A program made the translations under genes and the position numbers. A stretch of DNA of 64,000 nt from positions 1,059,648 through 1,123,647 of the forward strand of contig NW_006763144.1 of NCBI RefSeq assembly GCF_000264905.1. The letters are read 5' to 3'. Positions 12,450-25,100 of the stretch are shown in pieces. Positions within the stretch are counted from its first letter, which is position 1. Each line of letters starts with the position of its first letter. A model generated the notes under the pieces. It made no database searches. It was not told where the DNA came from and saw only the letters and a list, made by a program, of their open reading frames with translations. Origin of the DNA: Stereum hirsutum FP-91666 SS1 (taxonomy: Eukaryota; Basidiomycota; Agaricomycetes; Russulales; Stereaceae).

Positions 12450-12632
12450 GATGGTGGTTGGAGGTAAGTTCCGCTAGCGCCGTGTGTTAGAGTTATCAAG
12501 TGTGGCGTTCTATCGCATACTGCAGTGTGGCCCATAACAAGTGCATCAGACTTTAGTCTGCGGGCAAATGCTCGCTGCAATGATACGTTCACCAACAACC
12601 TCCTTCCAGTGCTAGTTTCCAAATACACTGGT

Positions 12633-13894
12633 TTACATTGCTTCAGCATACGCCCCCCACGCCGGCTCGGGCAACTGAACACCCTCCCAATACTTCCTCA
12701 AATACTGCTCCACAGTCTGCGGCTTCACATGCGGCAACAATCCGTTCAAATTTGGCTCAATGTCTGACCATCCGTCCACTATGGCAATTCGAACCTGCAC
12801 AGAGCATCGTGAGCAAACCATATCCAGTCATTGACTTGCACTATTAGGATGAATGACTTGACAGCAAAACTGACCTGGTAATAAAACTTCTTACTCGGAT
12901 CCTTTGCCAACTCCTCCAACTCACTCCTCCCCACATACTTCCTCAAAAACGTCCTCCCCGTAATCCTCTCCGCCGCCTCGACAATAGCATCATACGTTGT
13001 CGTCTCACCCACCATATGTCCCATCTCGGGCCACCATTTCTCCTTTATATCAAGAGCAGCAGCGACGAACTTCCCGCAGTCTTGGGCCGAGATGTACGTG
13101 ACCCGAGCAGGATTGGAGCGCGAGCCGGGGATGTCTGCGGTTCCGGCTGGGATGTTGACGATGAAGTTCAAAGGACGAAGGCCGGAGAGGGCTTCGGTTT
13201 CGTTGCGGGGGGTACCGGCGACCAACGTGTTTGTCAGAATACTGTATAGGTAGGGTGCATCTGGTGAGATGGAGCCTGAGGGATCTAATCAGGAAGATAC
13301 GCACCCGCAAGCAAACCGAGTGTACTCCAACCCGGAAGCCTCGCATGCCTTCCAAACCTTGATCTTGGGCGCGTACAGATCGACGCCCTCATTCGTCTAC
13401 AAAGAGCATTAATTCAAAACCATAATGATCCAGTGACCCATCTGTCACATCAGCACAAAAAACAATCCCACCTTCATGGCCCACTCCGACGGCGCAAATC
13501 TCCTACACCCCGCCTCCTTCGCCGCCTCCAACAGCCTGAGCTGCGCCTCCCCATAATCTTCGTCAACGCTCACGATGGTCGAGATCACGGTTTCGACGCC
13601 TCGGAGAGCTGAGACGAGCTGGGCGTGGTCGTCGTAGGAGCCGACTGCGACGACGTCGACGCCACGGGCTGTGAGGTCGGGTTTGGGGGACCGGGAGAGC
13701 AGAACGATGGAGTGTTTGTTTGTGGCGAGGATTCTGTATGAGATTTGGGATAGTTCGAAGAGTCGTTAGTCATTTGTGATGGAAGGAGAGCAAGACGCAT
13801 GGGTTGGGGAAAGGGAGGAGGAGGAAGAGACGAACGCTTCGAGGATATTACGGCCGAAGCCACTTGCGCATCCTGCCAGTGCGACTTTAACCAT
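12633..13894 (-). CDS. NmrA-like NAD(P)-binding protein
   Basis: Minus-strand exons start MVKVALAGCASGFGRNILEA, a Rossmann first strand with the glycine-rich dinucleotide loop. There follow VVAVGSYDDHAQLVSALRGV, ETVISTIVS, and CRRFAPSEWAMK, which is the FxPSEW motif typical of the NmrA/isoflavone-reductase group. The C-terminal half contains ITGRTFLRKYVG and ends PAWGAYAEAM. Four or five exons are joined by short introns and the total is about 310 residues, normal for the family. Members are NAD(P)-binding redox sensors or reductases of phenylpropanoid-type substrates; which applies here is unknown. Start chosen because the glycine-rich loop begins a few residues after this ATG. Confidence 0.85.
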
Positions 13895-13967
13895 GACTAT
13901 TTAGAAGATAAATCTCACAGTGATAAATCTCGAGGTGTTGACGGACTTGTTGTCCGAACCATCGCGG

Positions 13968-13976
13968 TCTTATATA
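13968..13976 (-). promoter_or_regulatory. TATA box of the NmrA-like gene
   Basis: The minus strand reads TATATAAGA about 75 bp upstream of the ATG at 13894. Confidence 0.4.
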
Positions 13977-15454
13977 CACCATAGCACAAAACTTCCCGAC
14001 GGCACCAGGGCTGTTGGACCCACTGGGCGCCGAAGATGGGACCCACAATGCATCCACTCATCAGCATGACATTTCTTTAAGTGTCTATGCGGCATCGAGG
14101 GAGGTCAGCCACCGTCAGCCACCAAGTCATGATCAGCCACTGCAAGATGGGTCGAGAACTTGGAAATCCACATGTAGTAGATCAGGTGAACAGTATCCGG
14201 AGCAGAAGCATAAGTCAGCGTAAGTACAGACGGGGAGTAATTGAGAGATATCGCAAATCCAACGACGTATATGGGTCTTCCACATACTAAAGGCTGCTTC
14301 GAGACGATGGACCTGAGCAGTTCAAGTCGTGGCTCCAGGGCTTCAGCTCAATGAAATCGCAGCTGAGCAGTACTGTTGTATGCATAAAGCCTGCCTCACA
14401 TCGCATTGACATGTAGCAGAGATTAGTGCATTTGTGTACCATTTAAGAAGTGCTCTTGAGCTTGTGTTTTGACGACTTAAAGGATTAGGGAGGAAGTAGA
14501 CTGAGCGTCGTGATCTTTCCACAGGTTCCTCTGCCAAGTATCGCGCTGGGTGCCAGGACCCGGGACAATGTGCACGGAAGTCTCGTGATCGCGTTTTGCC
14601 CTGTTTTGCCACGGCCAGGATCGCGGAAGGAAGGAAGGTTTAGGAAGGTTTACGAATGATGTTGTCCGGCGCGCGTCGGAGTGTTTCCAAACCTCGTCAG
14701 ACAAGATGATCAGCTCACTGGTCCGGTTGAAAACTCGTCTCAACTTTGCGCAAAACTACGAACTTCGAGGGTCTTGCGATCTGCTTTCACTTCTATTGCA
14801 TCTTACATAGCTTGTTGTTGATGACTTGAAGCCCGTTGACGCACTAATATCACCTCTCACCACCAAGAGACTCGCTAACATTCGCCTGATAGGACTCTCT
14901 GATACTTGATACAGATGAACCCTCCTTGCACCCAAAGAGAGGCTGGCGGCCCATTGCCCAAACATGACAGTGCGTGTCTCGTCATCTTATTCCAACCCTC
15001 AGGATGAGCCGCCTTTGTACCACTGCAAGCATGGTGTTGTTGATGACCCCAGGCCTCAAAATGATGGTCTCGTCAGGGCAATCACTCATGAGGCTGATCC
15101 GTTCTGGAAAAGCAATGTCACCGATGCTTCTTTGTGTTCACCGGGCCATATGTGCTCAGAAGCACCGTGCCTTCAGACTGTTAGCATACCGCTACCATTG
15201 CGAAGAGCGAAAGTCCCATCTCGACAGTAGGTATATTATTCGGCTTATCAGCACATGTGCCTTAGTTATGCTCAAAATGGCCGGCCTCTGCGATGCTCGA
15301 GACTTGATGAACTCACTATAGTTCAGTGCCTTGATGTGGACAGACATCTTTGAGTGATTATTGGGCCTGTGCTGGATGTTTTCGAAAGGTTGATCATTCT
15401 CGAGTATGGCCTCGCGGGACCGTTTTGCCATCTTGTATTGGAAGTATGAGGCAG
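13977..15454. other. 1.5-kb intergenic region
   Basis: No coding frame with family resemblance was found on either strand. A short direct repeat (gtcagccacc twice, then a third partial copy) lies near 14103-14140. The right edge carries the promoter of the GH71 gene. Confidence 0.4.
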
Positions 15455-15462
15455 TATAAAAG
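15455..15462 (+). promoter_or_regulatory. TATA box of the GH71 gene
   Basis: TATAAAAG lies 66 bp upstream of the ATG at 15521, followed by a CT-rich stretch (agctctctctcagcc) directly before the start, a common fungal promoter layout. Confidence 0.55.
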
Positions 15463-15520
15463 GCTTCCCTTGAATCCAACGAACTGCCTCAGGTTCAGCA
15501 GCTCTAGCTCTCTCTCAGCC

Positions 15521-18500
15521 ATGCGTAGCCGACTTTCCGCCCTAGGGTGCTCTTTAGCATTCATGCTCTCGCATGTTGGGCGGGTAGCGAGTAAACAGGT
15601 CTTTGCCCATTACATGGTACGTCAACCTGTTTATTCCTGTAGCAGCTCCCTCGGGACTAATCTCTGCATATATGTAGGTCGGGACCGTCACTGAGGAGCA
15701 TGTCCAGCAAGATATCAACGATGCCATGTATGTCTGTCAGTGTTTCCGGCACTTCCTTTGGCTGACTCTCTCGTTTTCAGAGCTGCAGGCATCACGGGTT
15801 TCGCTCTCAATATTGGCGACCCGTCGGAGTCGTTTGTGAGCGACACGCTCCAGTACATGTTTAACTACGCCCCCACCGTCGGGTTCTATCTGCACATCAG
15901 CATGGATATCTGGGCTTCGGGAGATGCTGACGGAGGCCATCCCGAGCTCTACAACGATATCCTACAGGGTTACGTTGCCAAATCAGGCTACTACCAAGCA
16001 ACTGCCGGAATGCCTTTTATCACGACGTTCAGTGACGGTGGACTCACTGCCGACGAATGGGATGCCTGGAAACTAAGTGCCCTAGCGAACAAGCTCTATT
16101 TCTGTCCCGACTTCGACGGTACCGCAGGCTACAACACAAGTGCTACAGAATGGTGGTGCGTGCAGTGCCTTTTCTACCTCTCATATCACGGTCATTCATT
16201 GATGTCGTCTTATCTGTTGCGCAGGGACTACTGGGGGGACACTGTCGATTGCGTTTTCAGTTGGGACGCGAGCTGGGAGGCTCGGCCGGGTTACTCTGGC
16301 TCTGAAGGTCCCGGATCCATAGAGATTGACGAAGTCGTGATCGCAGGCGCGAAAGCTCGGGGAAAGAACTACATGATGGGTGCGTATCTGCATGTTAATG
16401 TCTAGAGTCGTCGTTGACCGCTAATAAAACCACAGGGCTGAGCGCTTTGCAGTACAAGAACGCGGTAATTACCAGCAATTGAACCGTCTCTGAGGTGTAT
16501 AACATGCTCATAACATACGCTTACAGTACTCGACAAATATATATCGCCCCGGAGAGATGACACTAATTAATCGGATGGTGAACATCCTGGGCATGTCTAC
16601 GCAGCCAGACTATATTGTCGTGATTACATGGGTAAGTCTTCTTATCTTCCACCACTCAGACGCGTACTCACCTCGCTTATGGTCCTCAGAACGATGGTCC
16701 AGAGAGCCACTATGTTGGAAACATCTGGCCAGAACAAAACACCGATGCAGACCCTGCACGTTATGTCAACTCGGACGCTGAGTGGTCTCACGCTGGCTGG
16801 CAACCCCTCATTCACTCCTTCTCCGACGCGTACTTTGCGGGCGGGAGTGTGTCATCTATGACTACCCCACTCGGTTACGATGGAACCGCTCTCGGTGCGA
16901 TCTGGTACAAGTCTGTCCTACAAACCTCCACGTGCTCGAGCGGCGACCACCCTGACGGCTGGACACTCGGCAAGGATCAGATCAACTGGGCGATTGTCAT
17001 CAAGACTGGTACGGATACTTCTAACTATGTTCTGCGCATCTTCAACGGCGCGAGTACGACGGAGAAGACGGGTCTGACCACGGGCCTCAACTACGGCTCG
17101 GTTACCGTCGTTGCCGGCACTCCTTACGCTGAACTGTACGACGGAGACACTCTCGTGTATATCGCCTCCGGAGGTCGCGCGGTATCATCTGGATGTCCAG
17201 ACGGTATCTTCAACATGAATGACATTGTTGTGGGTCTCGCTGCGGCCCCGGTGATCGGCTGTTCATCTCTACAGCAGGACGTACTGGTGAGAATTTCCTT
17301 TGGACTGCGTCGCTGAGCCTCTCTGAGCAATCGTCACTATCCTCTCTCTGAAGGATGCTTTGAGCAACTTGATGTCCAATACCGTCGGATACTGGGAAAA
17401 CCGAGGCACGTTTCTTCCCACCCTTGTTTCCCATTTGATATCCTCCTGCTAACATTATATCAATGAAATAGACTGCGAGAGAACTGGTGTGTTTCTATAT
17501 TCGTATGGCATCACTTCTTACGGGATGTCTAATGGTCGCCTTCAGGTATATGTGGTCACTTCCCGGAGGTATGAAAATTTCCATTCACGATCCAGGCGCA
17601 TACGTTCCTCACACATGCGATGTCTTACAGCCTGGCACTTCGTCGCCCGGCCTTTCCGCCCAAGAATGGACGAACGTGAACTCATTCGAGACCATCTACA
17701 ACGCTATGTGGCAAACGGCAAACGTAAGAGTGATTTCTATCGTGAAACCTGAAAGATACTGAACGCACCGAATGCGCTGCAGACTGACGATGATGATCTG
17801 ATCGAAATCCAAGATATTGTCCCGAACATCGACCACGGCAGCGCCAACCTCCTTCCCGTAACGGAAAGTTATAGTATGTATTGTCTACCTCCCCAGATGA
17901 AACGCTACTTATCGAGATGAATGGACTTTCGCAGCATCACAAGATGGTATGTGTGCATACTTCTCTGCAAAGGAAAGACCGAGTGTTGAATGCGTGTATA
18001 GACGCCGGATGGGCTGGGGTGATGTATCTCAAGGTACAACAGTATAACGACGCGCACGGACTCCAGAGTGGTTCGTCGTATTACTACGTGAGTACTAGTC
18101 TTCGAATTGGGACATTTCCGGGAATAAGATTTACCTCCCGCAGGATAAAGCCGTAGCTATCCAAAAGGGTATGGCTGATACCTGGCTCAGCGGGATTGCA
18201 TGTGGCGGTGGCGGTATGTCTGAATTCATTATCGATTTTCTATGCATTCGTACTCAAAAACTGTTGTCGTAACAGTTCCCCAGCTCACTAGCGGCGGCAG
18301 CCCCAATACCATCACCACGCATCTCTTCTTCTGGCTTTCTGTCAACTTGGCGCTTTACTCTGACCCCGATGGCTCTCTCCGTACCTGGGCTGACACGGTA
18401 AGTCGAGGTTCACCGTCCGCTCGTAATCTATCCCACTAAATAGTCGGATTGTTAGGTCGGTGCTTGGTATACGACTGGGAAAGGCACTTCCTTGCGCGAT

Positions 18501-19416
18501 ACAGATGGCCTCTATTTCGACGGTCAAGGCGCAGACTGTGCCAGTCCGGATAACCACAGTAAGCCCTCAACTTAGTACATATTCCCAATGCCCGTGCTAA
18601 TCTAACCACTGTTCTCCCTTATGCAGAGTACACCTACAACCAAGGCCCCATCTTGTCCGCGCTCGGAGCCATGGCTACACTCACGGGCGATCAATCATAT
18701 ATCACGTTTGCCTTGACCACACTGGACGGCGTCGTGAAGGCTGGGTCGTCGACAGGTCTTCCTCAGACAGACTCGTCCGGCAGCGCTTTCCTTGAACTCC
18801 CCAATGGTATTTTGGCTGAGTGGTGCGATGGGACCGCGTCGAGTCCGGATTGTGACCACGACAAGCAGTATTTCAAGGTTTGTGACTAGCTCCTTCACAC
18901 GAGGACTGATGGAACTGATGGGTTGTCTTATCCAGGGTGCTTTCATGAAGGTAAATCTGATATTTCCTCCCATATGGATCAGAGTCTAGTACTCAAGTCA
19001 GTTTCCTCCAGCATCTTCAATACTTCCTGGACAATGTAAACGTCAGCATCCAGGCGAAATATGCAAGGTACTTAGTATATTCTCTTACATTTCGAACGCT
19101 TCTAACAAACTACGTGAACCGTCTATAGCTTCGTAGGGGCACAAGCCTCTGGCGTCATCCACTACGGAACAAATTCTGACGGCCTCATCGGAAGTGTGTG
19201 GTATGGTGCAGAGTAGGTGTTCTTTGTATCAGCGTCTTTGCACGCGTTACTCACCAGAGCATCTTTTTGTAGTGAGGGAGGCTCGATCTATAACTACAAA
19301 ACACACACCGCTGGACTGGATGCCCTGAACTGTGCCCAGAAGGTTTGTCAATCTCACCTTCTGTCAGAAATGTAGACGCTGATACCCCTATCTCTCTGCA
19401 GTACGCTCAATGCTGA
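15521..19416 (+). CDS. secreted GH71 alpha-1,3-glucanase continuing into a GH76-like domain
   Basis: The start MRSRLSALGCSLAFMLSHVG is a signal peptide. The first half (to about 17,290) is a GH71 mutanase: VFAHYMVGTVTEEH, AAGITGFALNIGD, PTVGFYLHISMDIW, MPFITTFSDGG, VDCVFSWDASWE, YIVVITWNDG (across an intron). A beta-rich C-terminal part ends near AAAPVIGC. GH71 enzymes cut alpha-1,3-glucan of fungal walls. With matching splice phases the frame then runs on through SSLQQDVL-DALSNLMSNTVGYWEN into MWQTAN, GWAGVMYLK, ACGGG, YTYNQGPILSALGAMA and GILAEWCDG, hallmarks of the GH76 six-hairpin family (endo-alpha-1,6-mannanase). I see no stop, promoter or fresh signal peptide between the halves. The intron at 17946-18000 keeps frame only with a non-standard GTGTGC donor, and the paired catalytic Asp of GH76 is not visible there. 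Two genes or a damaged GH76 part remain possible. Confidence 0.75.
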
Positions 19417-19871
19417 AGAGCATGATGGACAGTTTGAAAACATCCGACTCCGAGCACCAGGGATTCGAAGTTTATGTTAAGCGGTAATCTATTGGGTTGG
19501 GGTACTTGTTCTATTATGTGGTCTCGCTGGGTCTAACTTATTCTGCTGGGAATCGACACTGAATTTATCATAACTTATTTCGACATCCGTTCTGCTTCTG
19601 CATGTCTGCTCTTCGCCGTCGGTGACGATGTCACCGCCACACATATGAGTTACCAGTTGCAAGTGCGTGCACGGTGGGTCGCATCCCGCAATTCAACCTC
19701 GATATAACTGTCAAGGGCCCAGCCCTGGTTTGTTACATGATGATAGGCGTATGCAAGTATGCAGATCTGCTTTGAAAGGATATTACGCACGTGACCGCGT
19801 ATTTTGAATTTCGCGCAAACCAAACGCGTGTAAGTATTTGCTCCTTCTCTCTTGACCTTCGTGTGAGTGCG
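19417..19871. other. intergenic: 3' end of the GH71/GH76 gene and promoter of the MBIP1-like gene
   Basis: No coding frame was recognised. The TGA at 19414-19416 ends the upstream gene and the next start is 19872. Confidence 0.4.
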
Positions 19872-21899
19872 ATGGAGGGTCCTCCACCCTCAGATGCTGG
19901 ACCTTCAAATACCAGCCAATCTCCTCAGTCATCTAAACCGCAGATATCGCAGCAGCCCAGTGTCACCGCACACGTCCCGTCGTATCAGCATCTTGCTCCC
20001 CCAAACACTCAGGCTTCGTACTACAATTATCCTACAAATTGGTCTCATAGTGGTAGCTCGACCGTACCATCATCATGGTCGTCTACTGGGCCTGCGAATT
20101 CATACGATCATGGGTCAAATTATCAACAACCACAGTCATACCAGGCCCAGCAATGGCAGCAGTATCAACAGTATTACCAACAACTGCAAGCTCGCCAATC
20201 ACGCCCTTATGCTCCCTCTCATCCTCCATTACAAGATCAATCGCAGAATCAACCATACTCCCAACCATACTCCCAATCATACTACACTCAATCTCCATTC
20301 GCACCACAAACATACACTCCTCAACCTTCTTTGCCGGAGATACAGGCTCCTGCACCTTCAAAAACCCCAATACCATCACCTCCGCCGCTAGAACTGTCCA
20401 AGGACTGGGACGCTGCCATATATTCTTTCTTTACCAGAGCTGGATTAACGCAGGCCAAGCACGGTTTTGAGGCAGACATGATGGTTCTGAACCCCGAGTG
20501 GGAGGCTAAAGAGGTTCCGTCAGCTTTGAGGGAGCTGCACACAAATTTGACGGTGCGTATCTTTGGTTTTTATCACCGGGATGTGCGCGAACAATGATCC
20601 TCAGTGATTGATGCGCGGTATAGAGACTTCTGAAGCTCGAGGGTGCTTCTACGGATGAAGAGAAACAAGACGAAGGAGAGAGCATGCCCATGCAACCACT
20701 GCCTGGTCCAGAAGCCAAAGAGGACGGCGAGGCGAAATTTCAGTCCGAAAGACCACTTGACGAGCGCAAGCTCGACTACATCCATTCCACACCAGGTGCC
20801 CAACCTCGTACCCAGTCCTCCGTACGTATATTCATCTGCGCGCTAGTATTCGAAACCTGTTTCGTTATTGTGACTTATCTTCGAATTGGCAGGTCAATAA
20901 ATCTATATCGCAACTACTCGCGCGTAACCGACTACGAAACGATTCCTCCAATCGTTCTGAGTTTCTATATCCGCATCCTTCTAAACGGCGTCGTATTGAT
21001 GGGACACCTGGCCCGTCCTCACTCAACACGGGCTCATGTGCACGCACCGATGCAAAGCCGATCAACAGGGACGTCATGATGAAATATGACATAGCAAAGA
21101 ACGAGGAGGGACCTTTGAGGAGGACGACGAACGCAAATGCAAATGCAAATACTTCGGGTAATGCTTCAGGTTTGGATGCTACGAAATGTGAAGCAGGCGA
21201 GGATGTGAGTGCGGATATGGGCGTCGGGGTGGGGGCGGATGGGAAGGAGTCTGTGACACCTGAGCGTTACCCGCCTTTGGACGAAAGATTGAAAAACTTG
21301 GAGACGCATCTGGCAGTGAGATATGGTGCGTTCTGTCTGCACTGTCTCCTCTCAGAATATCTTAATTGAACAGCTTTTATGATCTAATCTTTGTACAGTG
21401 CCTTCGCCGCCAGTATCTTTATTATATCGTCTGCAGTACCTCGAAGACCATATCATACGACTAGAGAAAGACCACCCGCCATGGGCAGCTTTGCACTTCA
21501 ACCAGCCTCGCCGCGGTGTGAGTATTTTCCTTTTTTCTTGCCCAGCTGAAGCTCATCCGTTTGCTATGGCTACAGTGGCCACCTCCACCTCGCCCAACAC
21601 CAATTATTGTTCCTTCTCACCTGACATCATCTGCACCCCATTCGTCCATTGGCCCAACACAGACATCTGCATCCGCATCTCCTTCAGCAGCTGGTTCGTC
21701 TAATGTGACTGAATCCAGCGGTATCTCGCCGTCGAGTACAAACCTTACAGAAGGAATAGGAGTGGGTAGTAGTGGTGCCGCTGAGGGAAAGACTAAGAAG
21801 AGTAAGGGGAGGCAAAAGTCGAGTCTGCATAGAGCTGTATTGGAGAGACTGGAAGTGCAGAAAGCTATGAGCGACTTGAAGGGAATAGGACCAGGATGA
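19872..21899 (+). CDS. MBIP1-like protein with Gln/Tyr-rich N-terminus
   Basis: The ATG at 19872 opens MEGPPPSDAGPSNTSQSPQS, a long low-complexity region rich in Gln, Ser, Tyr and Pro (about residues 1-180). Next come LSKDWDAAIYSFFTRAGLTQ and NPEWEAKEVPSALRELHTNL, a basic RRRIDGTPGP stretch, and then the conserved core PPLDERLKNLETHLAVRYVP / LLYRLQYLEDHIIRLEKDHP / PWAALHFNQPRRGWPPPPR. The paired LExRLxxLExHL and RLxxLExxIxxLE helices resemble MBIP1 (MAP3K12-binding inhibitory protein), a subunit of the metazoan ATAC histone acetyltransferase complex. The C-terminus is basic (KTKKSKGRQKSSLHRAVLER). About six exons. A prion-like N-terminus with a coiled-coil core suggests a nuclear complex subunit; that role is inference from the family. 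Confidence 0.7.
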
Positions 21900-22155
21900 T
21901 TTGGTGTTTTTCTTGCGCTGTGGGGTTGCTTGCTTTTCTTCTAGTACCAGACTTTTGTTCGTCCCAGTAGAAGAGCCCGTCGTCGAGTTTGAACGAGACC
22001 GTACCATTCAGATAACTCCCGAGAACTGAGTACTGAGTGGCGAAGGCATGTGGCCCAAAACGGGTGGCCCTCACCGTCGGCGCCACCGGTACCAACGCGT
22101 CGCGTCTGGGTGTGCAGTCGGTCACTGACCGTCCATAATGTGCCTGAACTCTTCC

Positions 22156-25100
22156 ATGTACCGCCAACACCATGACGAGCTCCCACCAGAGCTCATATTA
22201 TCCATCCAGCGTATTCTTGAAATTCAACCGGGCCCAGACAGTGATCCTTTAGATACACTCTCTGATGACTTGAGTACTACCGACATCCTCAACTCTTACT
22301 TTCCCGATGGTCAGCATCCCACGTCCTTCATAACCTTGCGTATCAAGACTGACTAGTCAAGTTCATGGGCGTCGTTCTCAACTCAAATATCCTCTGGCAT
22401 TAAACTCCATACTGGGTCCATAATATACAGAGGCCTCGCTGGCGCAGATAGATGCCGTCCAGGCCCAGCTCGCGAAGGATGAAATGGCGCTGCAAGATGA
22501 GATTGCTGCATTGCAGGACGAGTTAACACGGCAACAGGATCCGGGGAGGATGCAGCTCATTCAGGAGATGATCTCAGTGCGCCTCCTTTCTTGCTAGTTC
22601 ATACCGTAACAACGCAAATGAACAATTTGGTTGTCGGAACCTGTGCAGGATCTACTAGGCCAGATGTCTCGTATCAGAGAGAAGGCCACGGAGTCAGAGG
22701 CCATCGTCCGAAATATCACTAAGGACATTCAGGTTTTGGATTTGGCGAAGAAGAATCTTATTCTGAGTATGACGACGCTGAAGAGGATGCAGATGCTCGG
22801 TGCGCTTCCGGTGCACTCTCCCTGCCCGATTCTTGCTTTCTAACGGAGAATCCGTACAGTCAATGCTCTTTCACAGCTGGACGACTACATTAAAGACAAG
22901 AAGTACCATGAAATCACGGAGAGTCTCGCCGTACGTCGTCGCTCTTGATGTTGCACTTGTGTGGCGCACATTCGGACTGACATACGTTGTACAGGCTGTG
23001 AAGCAGATTTCTGCGTCGTTCAAACCGTATACCTCGGTCCCCCGGATAGCGCAACTGTGGAAACGTATACAAGAAGTTCAGGGCGCAATCCGAACCCTGC
23101 TTGAAGCAGACTTTGATACCTAGTACGCTCCATCATATACCTATTTCCTTACCTGCGCCACACAATATTCCTCCAATCACCCTTCCACGCATGTTCCCAT
23201 ATTAATCTTTGTGTATTCTGAAGTTACCTACAAACCCCTGCCGCTCCAAAACCTGCCACCCTCCTTGCCGCCTGTTCCACCGCTGATATTCTAGGCGAAG
23301 ACGTCCGCGCTTTCCTCACATCCCGTTATGTTTCCCTTCTCCTCGCCGAATACCGACGCGTATTTCGATTGACGGACGAGGCTGGACAATTGGATAATGT
23401 GAGCCGGAGATTCGCCTGGTTTAGACGGGTATTGAGTACACACGAGGGTGGTCTTGGGAGAGGGTTCAAGGAAGAGTGGAGGGTTGGATGGGCTCTTGTG
23501 CAGGGCTTCACGGAGGTTACCAGGTGCGTTGATTTACGTGTGCTGAGATCCTGACATTGACAGTCCATCGAGTTCAGGGATGATATGGCAGCTCTGTTGA
23601 GCAAGGCGGGCAAGGACTTGACTGTAGCCATGCTTTTGGACGCATTGCAGCAGACGAAAGATTTTGAGAACTCGATGGCGAGGAAGTTTGCTGTCCCTGT
23701 GAGTCTGTACTTTAAATACGTCCCTCAGACACCTTTTTCACAAATTAACGGATGCTATCCGTAGTTCAGCGAAATAATACAGGCTTTCTCATCGACCCCC
23801 ACACGGCCTGCTCAACCAATAAGCGCCGCATTTGAACCACACATGGGCGTGTATGTCGATGCACAAGACAGGCCAGTTCTCCCGTCCACTCGGGTGAACT
23901 TGTCCCTTATTAGCGCTCCCTTGCAGATCCATCTCAGACATGCTTGCCCCTCATCGATCTTCCTCCAAACCGCCGGCTCGGACATCCCTCGATACTCAAC
24001 TGTCTGCTGGGCCAGAGAACAACGGAGATGACGAGGAGGGAGCGGCTGCCGTTCTGCCATCATCGACTGAGCTGTTTTATTTCTATGGACAAACGCTGGA
24101 GGGATGTGCCATGCTCTCAACTGGAAAGCCGCTGTTTGATCTGTGTGAAGTGTTTAGGAAGTGGTTGAGAGTCTACGCTGGTGAGTTCGGTGTCACCTTT
24201 GAACCCATTGTGTTTTTAAAGCCCTGATCTTGTCTCGCAGAGGAAGTATTGGTAGCTAACAGAAAGAGGTATGTTGCTCTCCCTGTTCACCCTGAGCGGC
24301 AAGTCAACGTCTGCCAATCTGTCCGTCAATAATGGCAGGCCGCCACAACAGGGCCGACGCTCAATGGACACTCGATTCGATCCCAACGAGGTCAAGAACG
24401 CGTGTGTTCTCATCAATACGGCCGATTACTGTCAGACAACAGCGCAAGAGGTCGGTGCTTCTTTATCTTTACCAACCATGAACAGGGTTGGGCTGATGTG
24501 GCGGTGGTTTTATAGCTCGAGGAGAAATTGCGTTCGAAGGTGGCACCTCAGTATAAGGAGAAAATATCATTCCAAGCGGAATGCGACCTTTTCATCAGGC
24601 ATGCCCCTGCCATCAGTCTCGTTTAAAATGTGTCTAATTAGCATCACTCCAACAGTGTTGCATCATCAGCTATCCTCCTTTTGCTCCGTGAACTTGAAGT
24701 AGCCATCGATCCTTCCCTCAATACCCTCACCCGCACGCCCTGGGGCACAGATGTTACTGGCCCGTCGCCGTTTGTGGATGAGCTGGCTCGGGCTCTGGAC
24801 ATGGTCAGCGAGACGGTGAAACCCCTCGTAGAAGGCAAAAAGTATCTGAGGAATTTCTTCGATAAGGCGGCTAGGTGTGTTCTCGTGCTCCCTTGTGTTT
24901 TTCCGCTGACTGATACACTGATGATGTGGTGATGATTTTTGACAGCTTGGTGATGGCGAAGTTCACAAACTCACTTGTGAAGAGTCGACCGCTGAAGGAG
25001 AATGGAGCTGAGCAGGTGGGTCGTTCCGATTTCGATTGCATTTTTGCGCCTAGCTCACGTCACAACTGGTGTGCAGCTCCTCATTGACTTGGCTGTGCTG

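Noticed and set aside
13981..14290. cagccacc direct repeats as a CRISPR-like or regulatory array
   Set aside because: Only two to three short copies without regular spacing.
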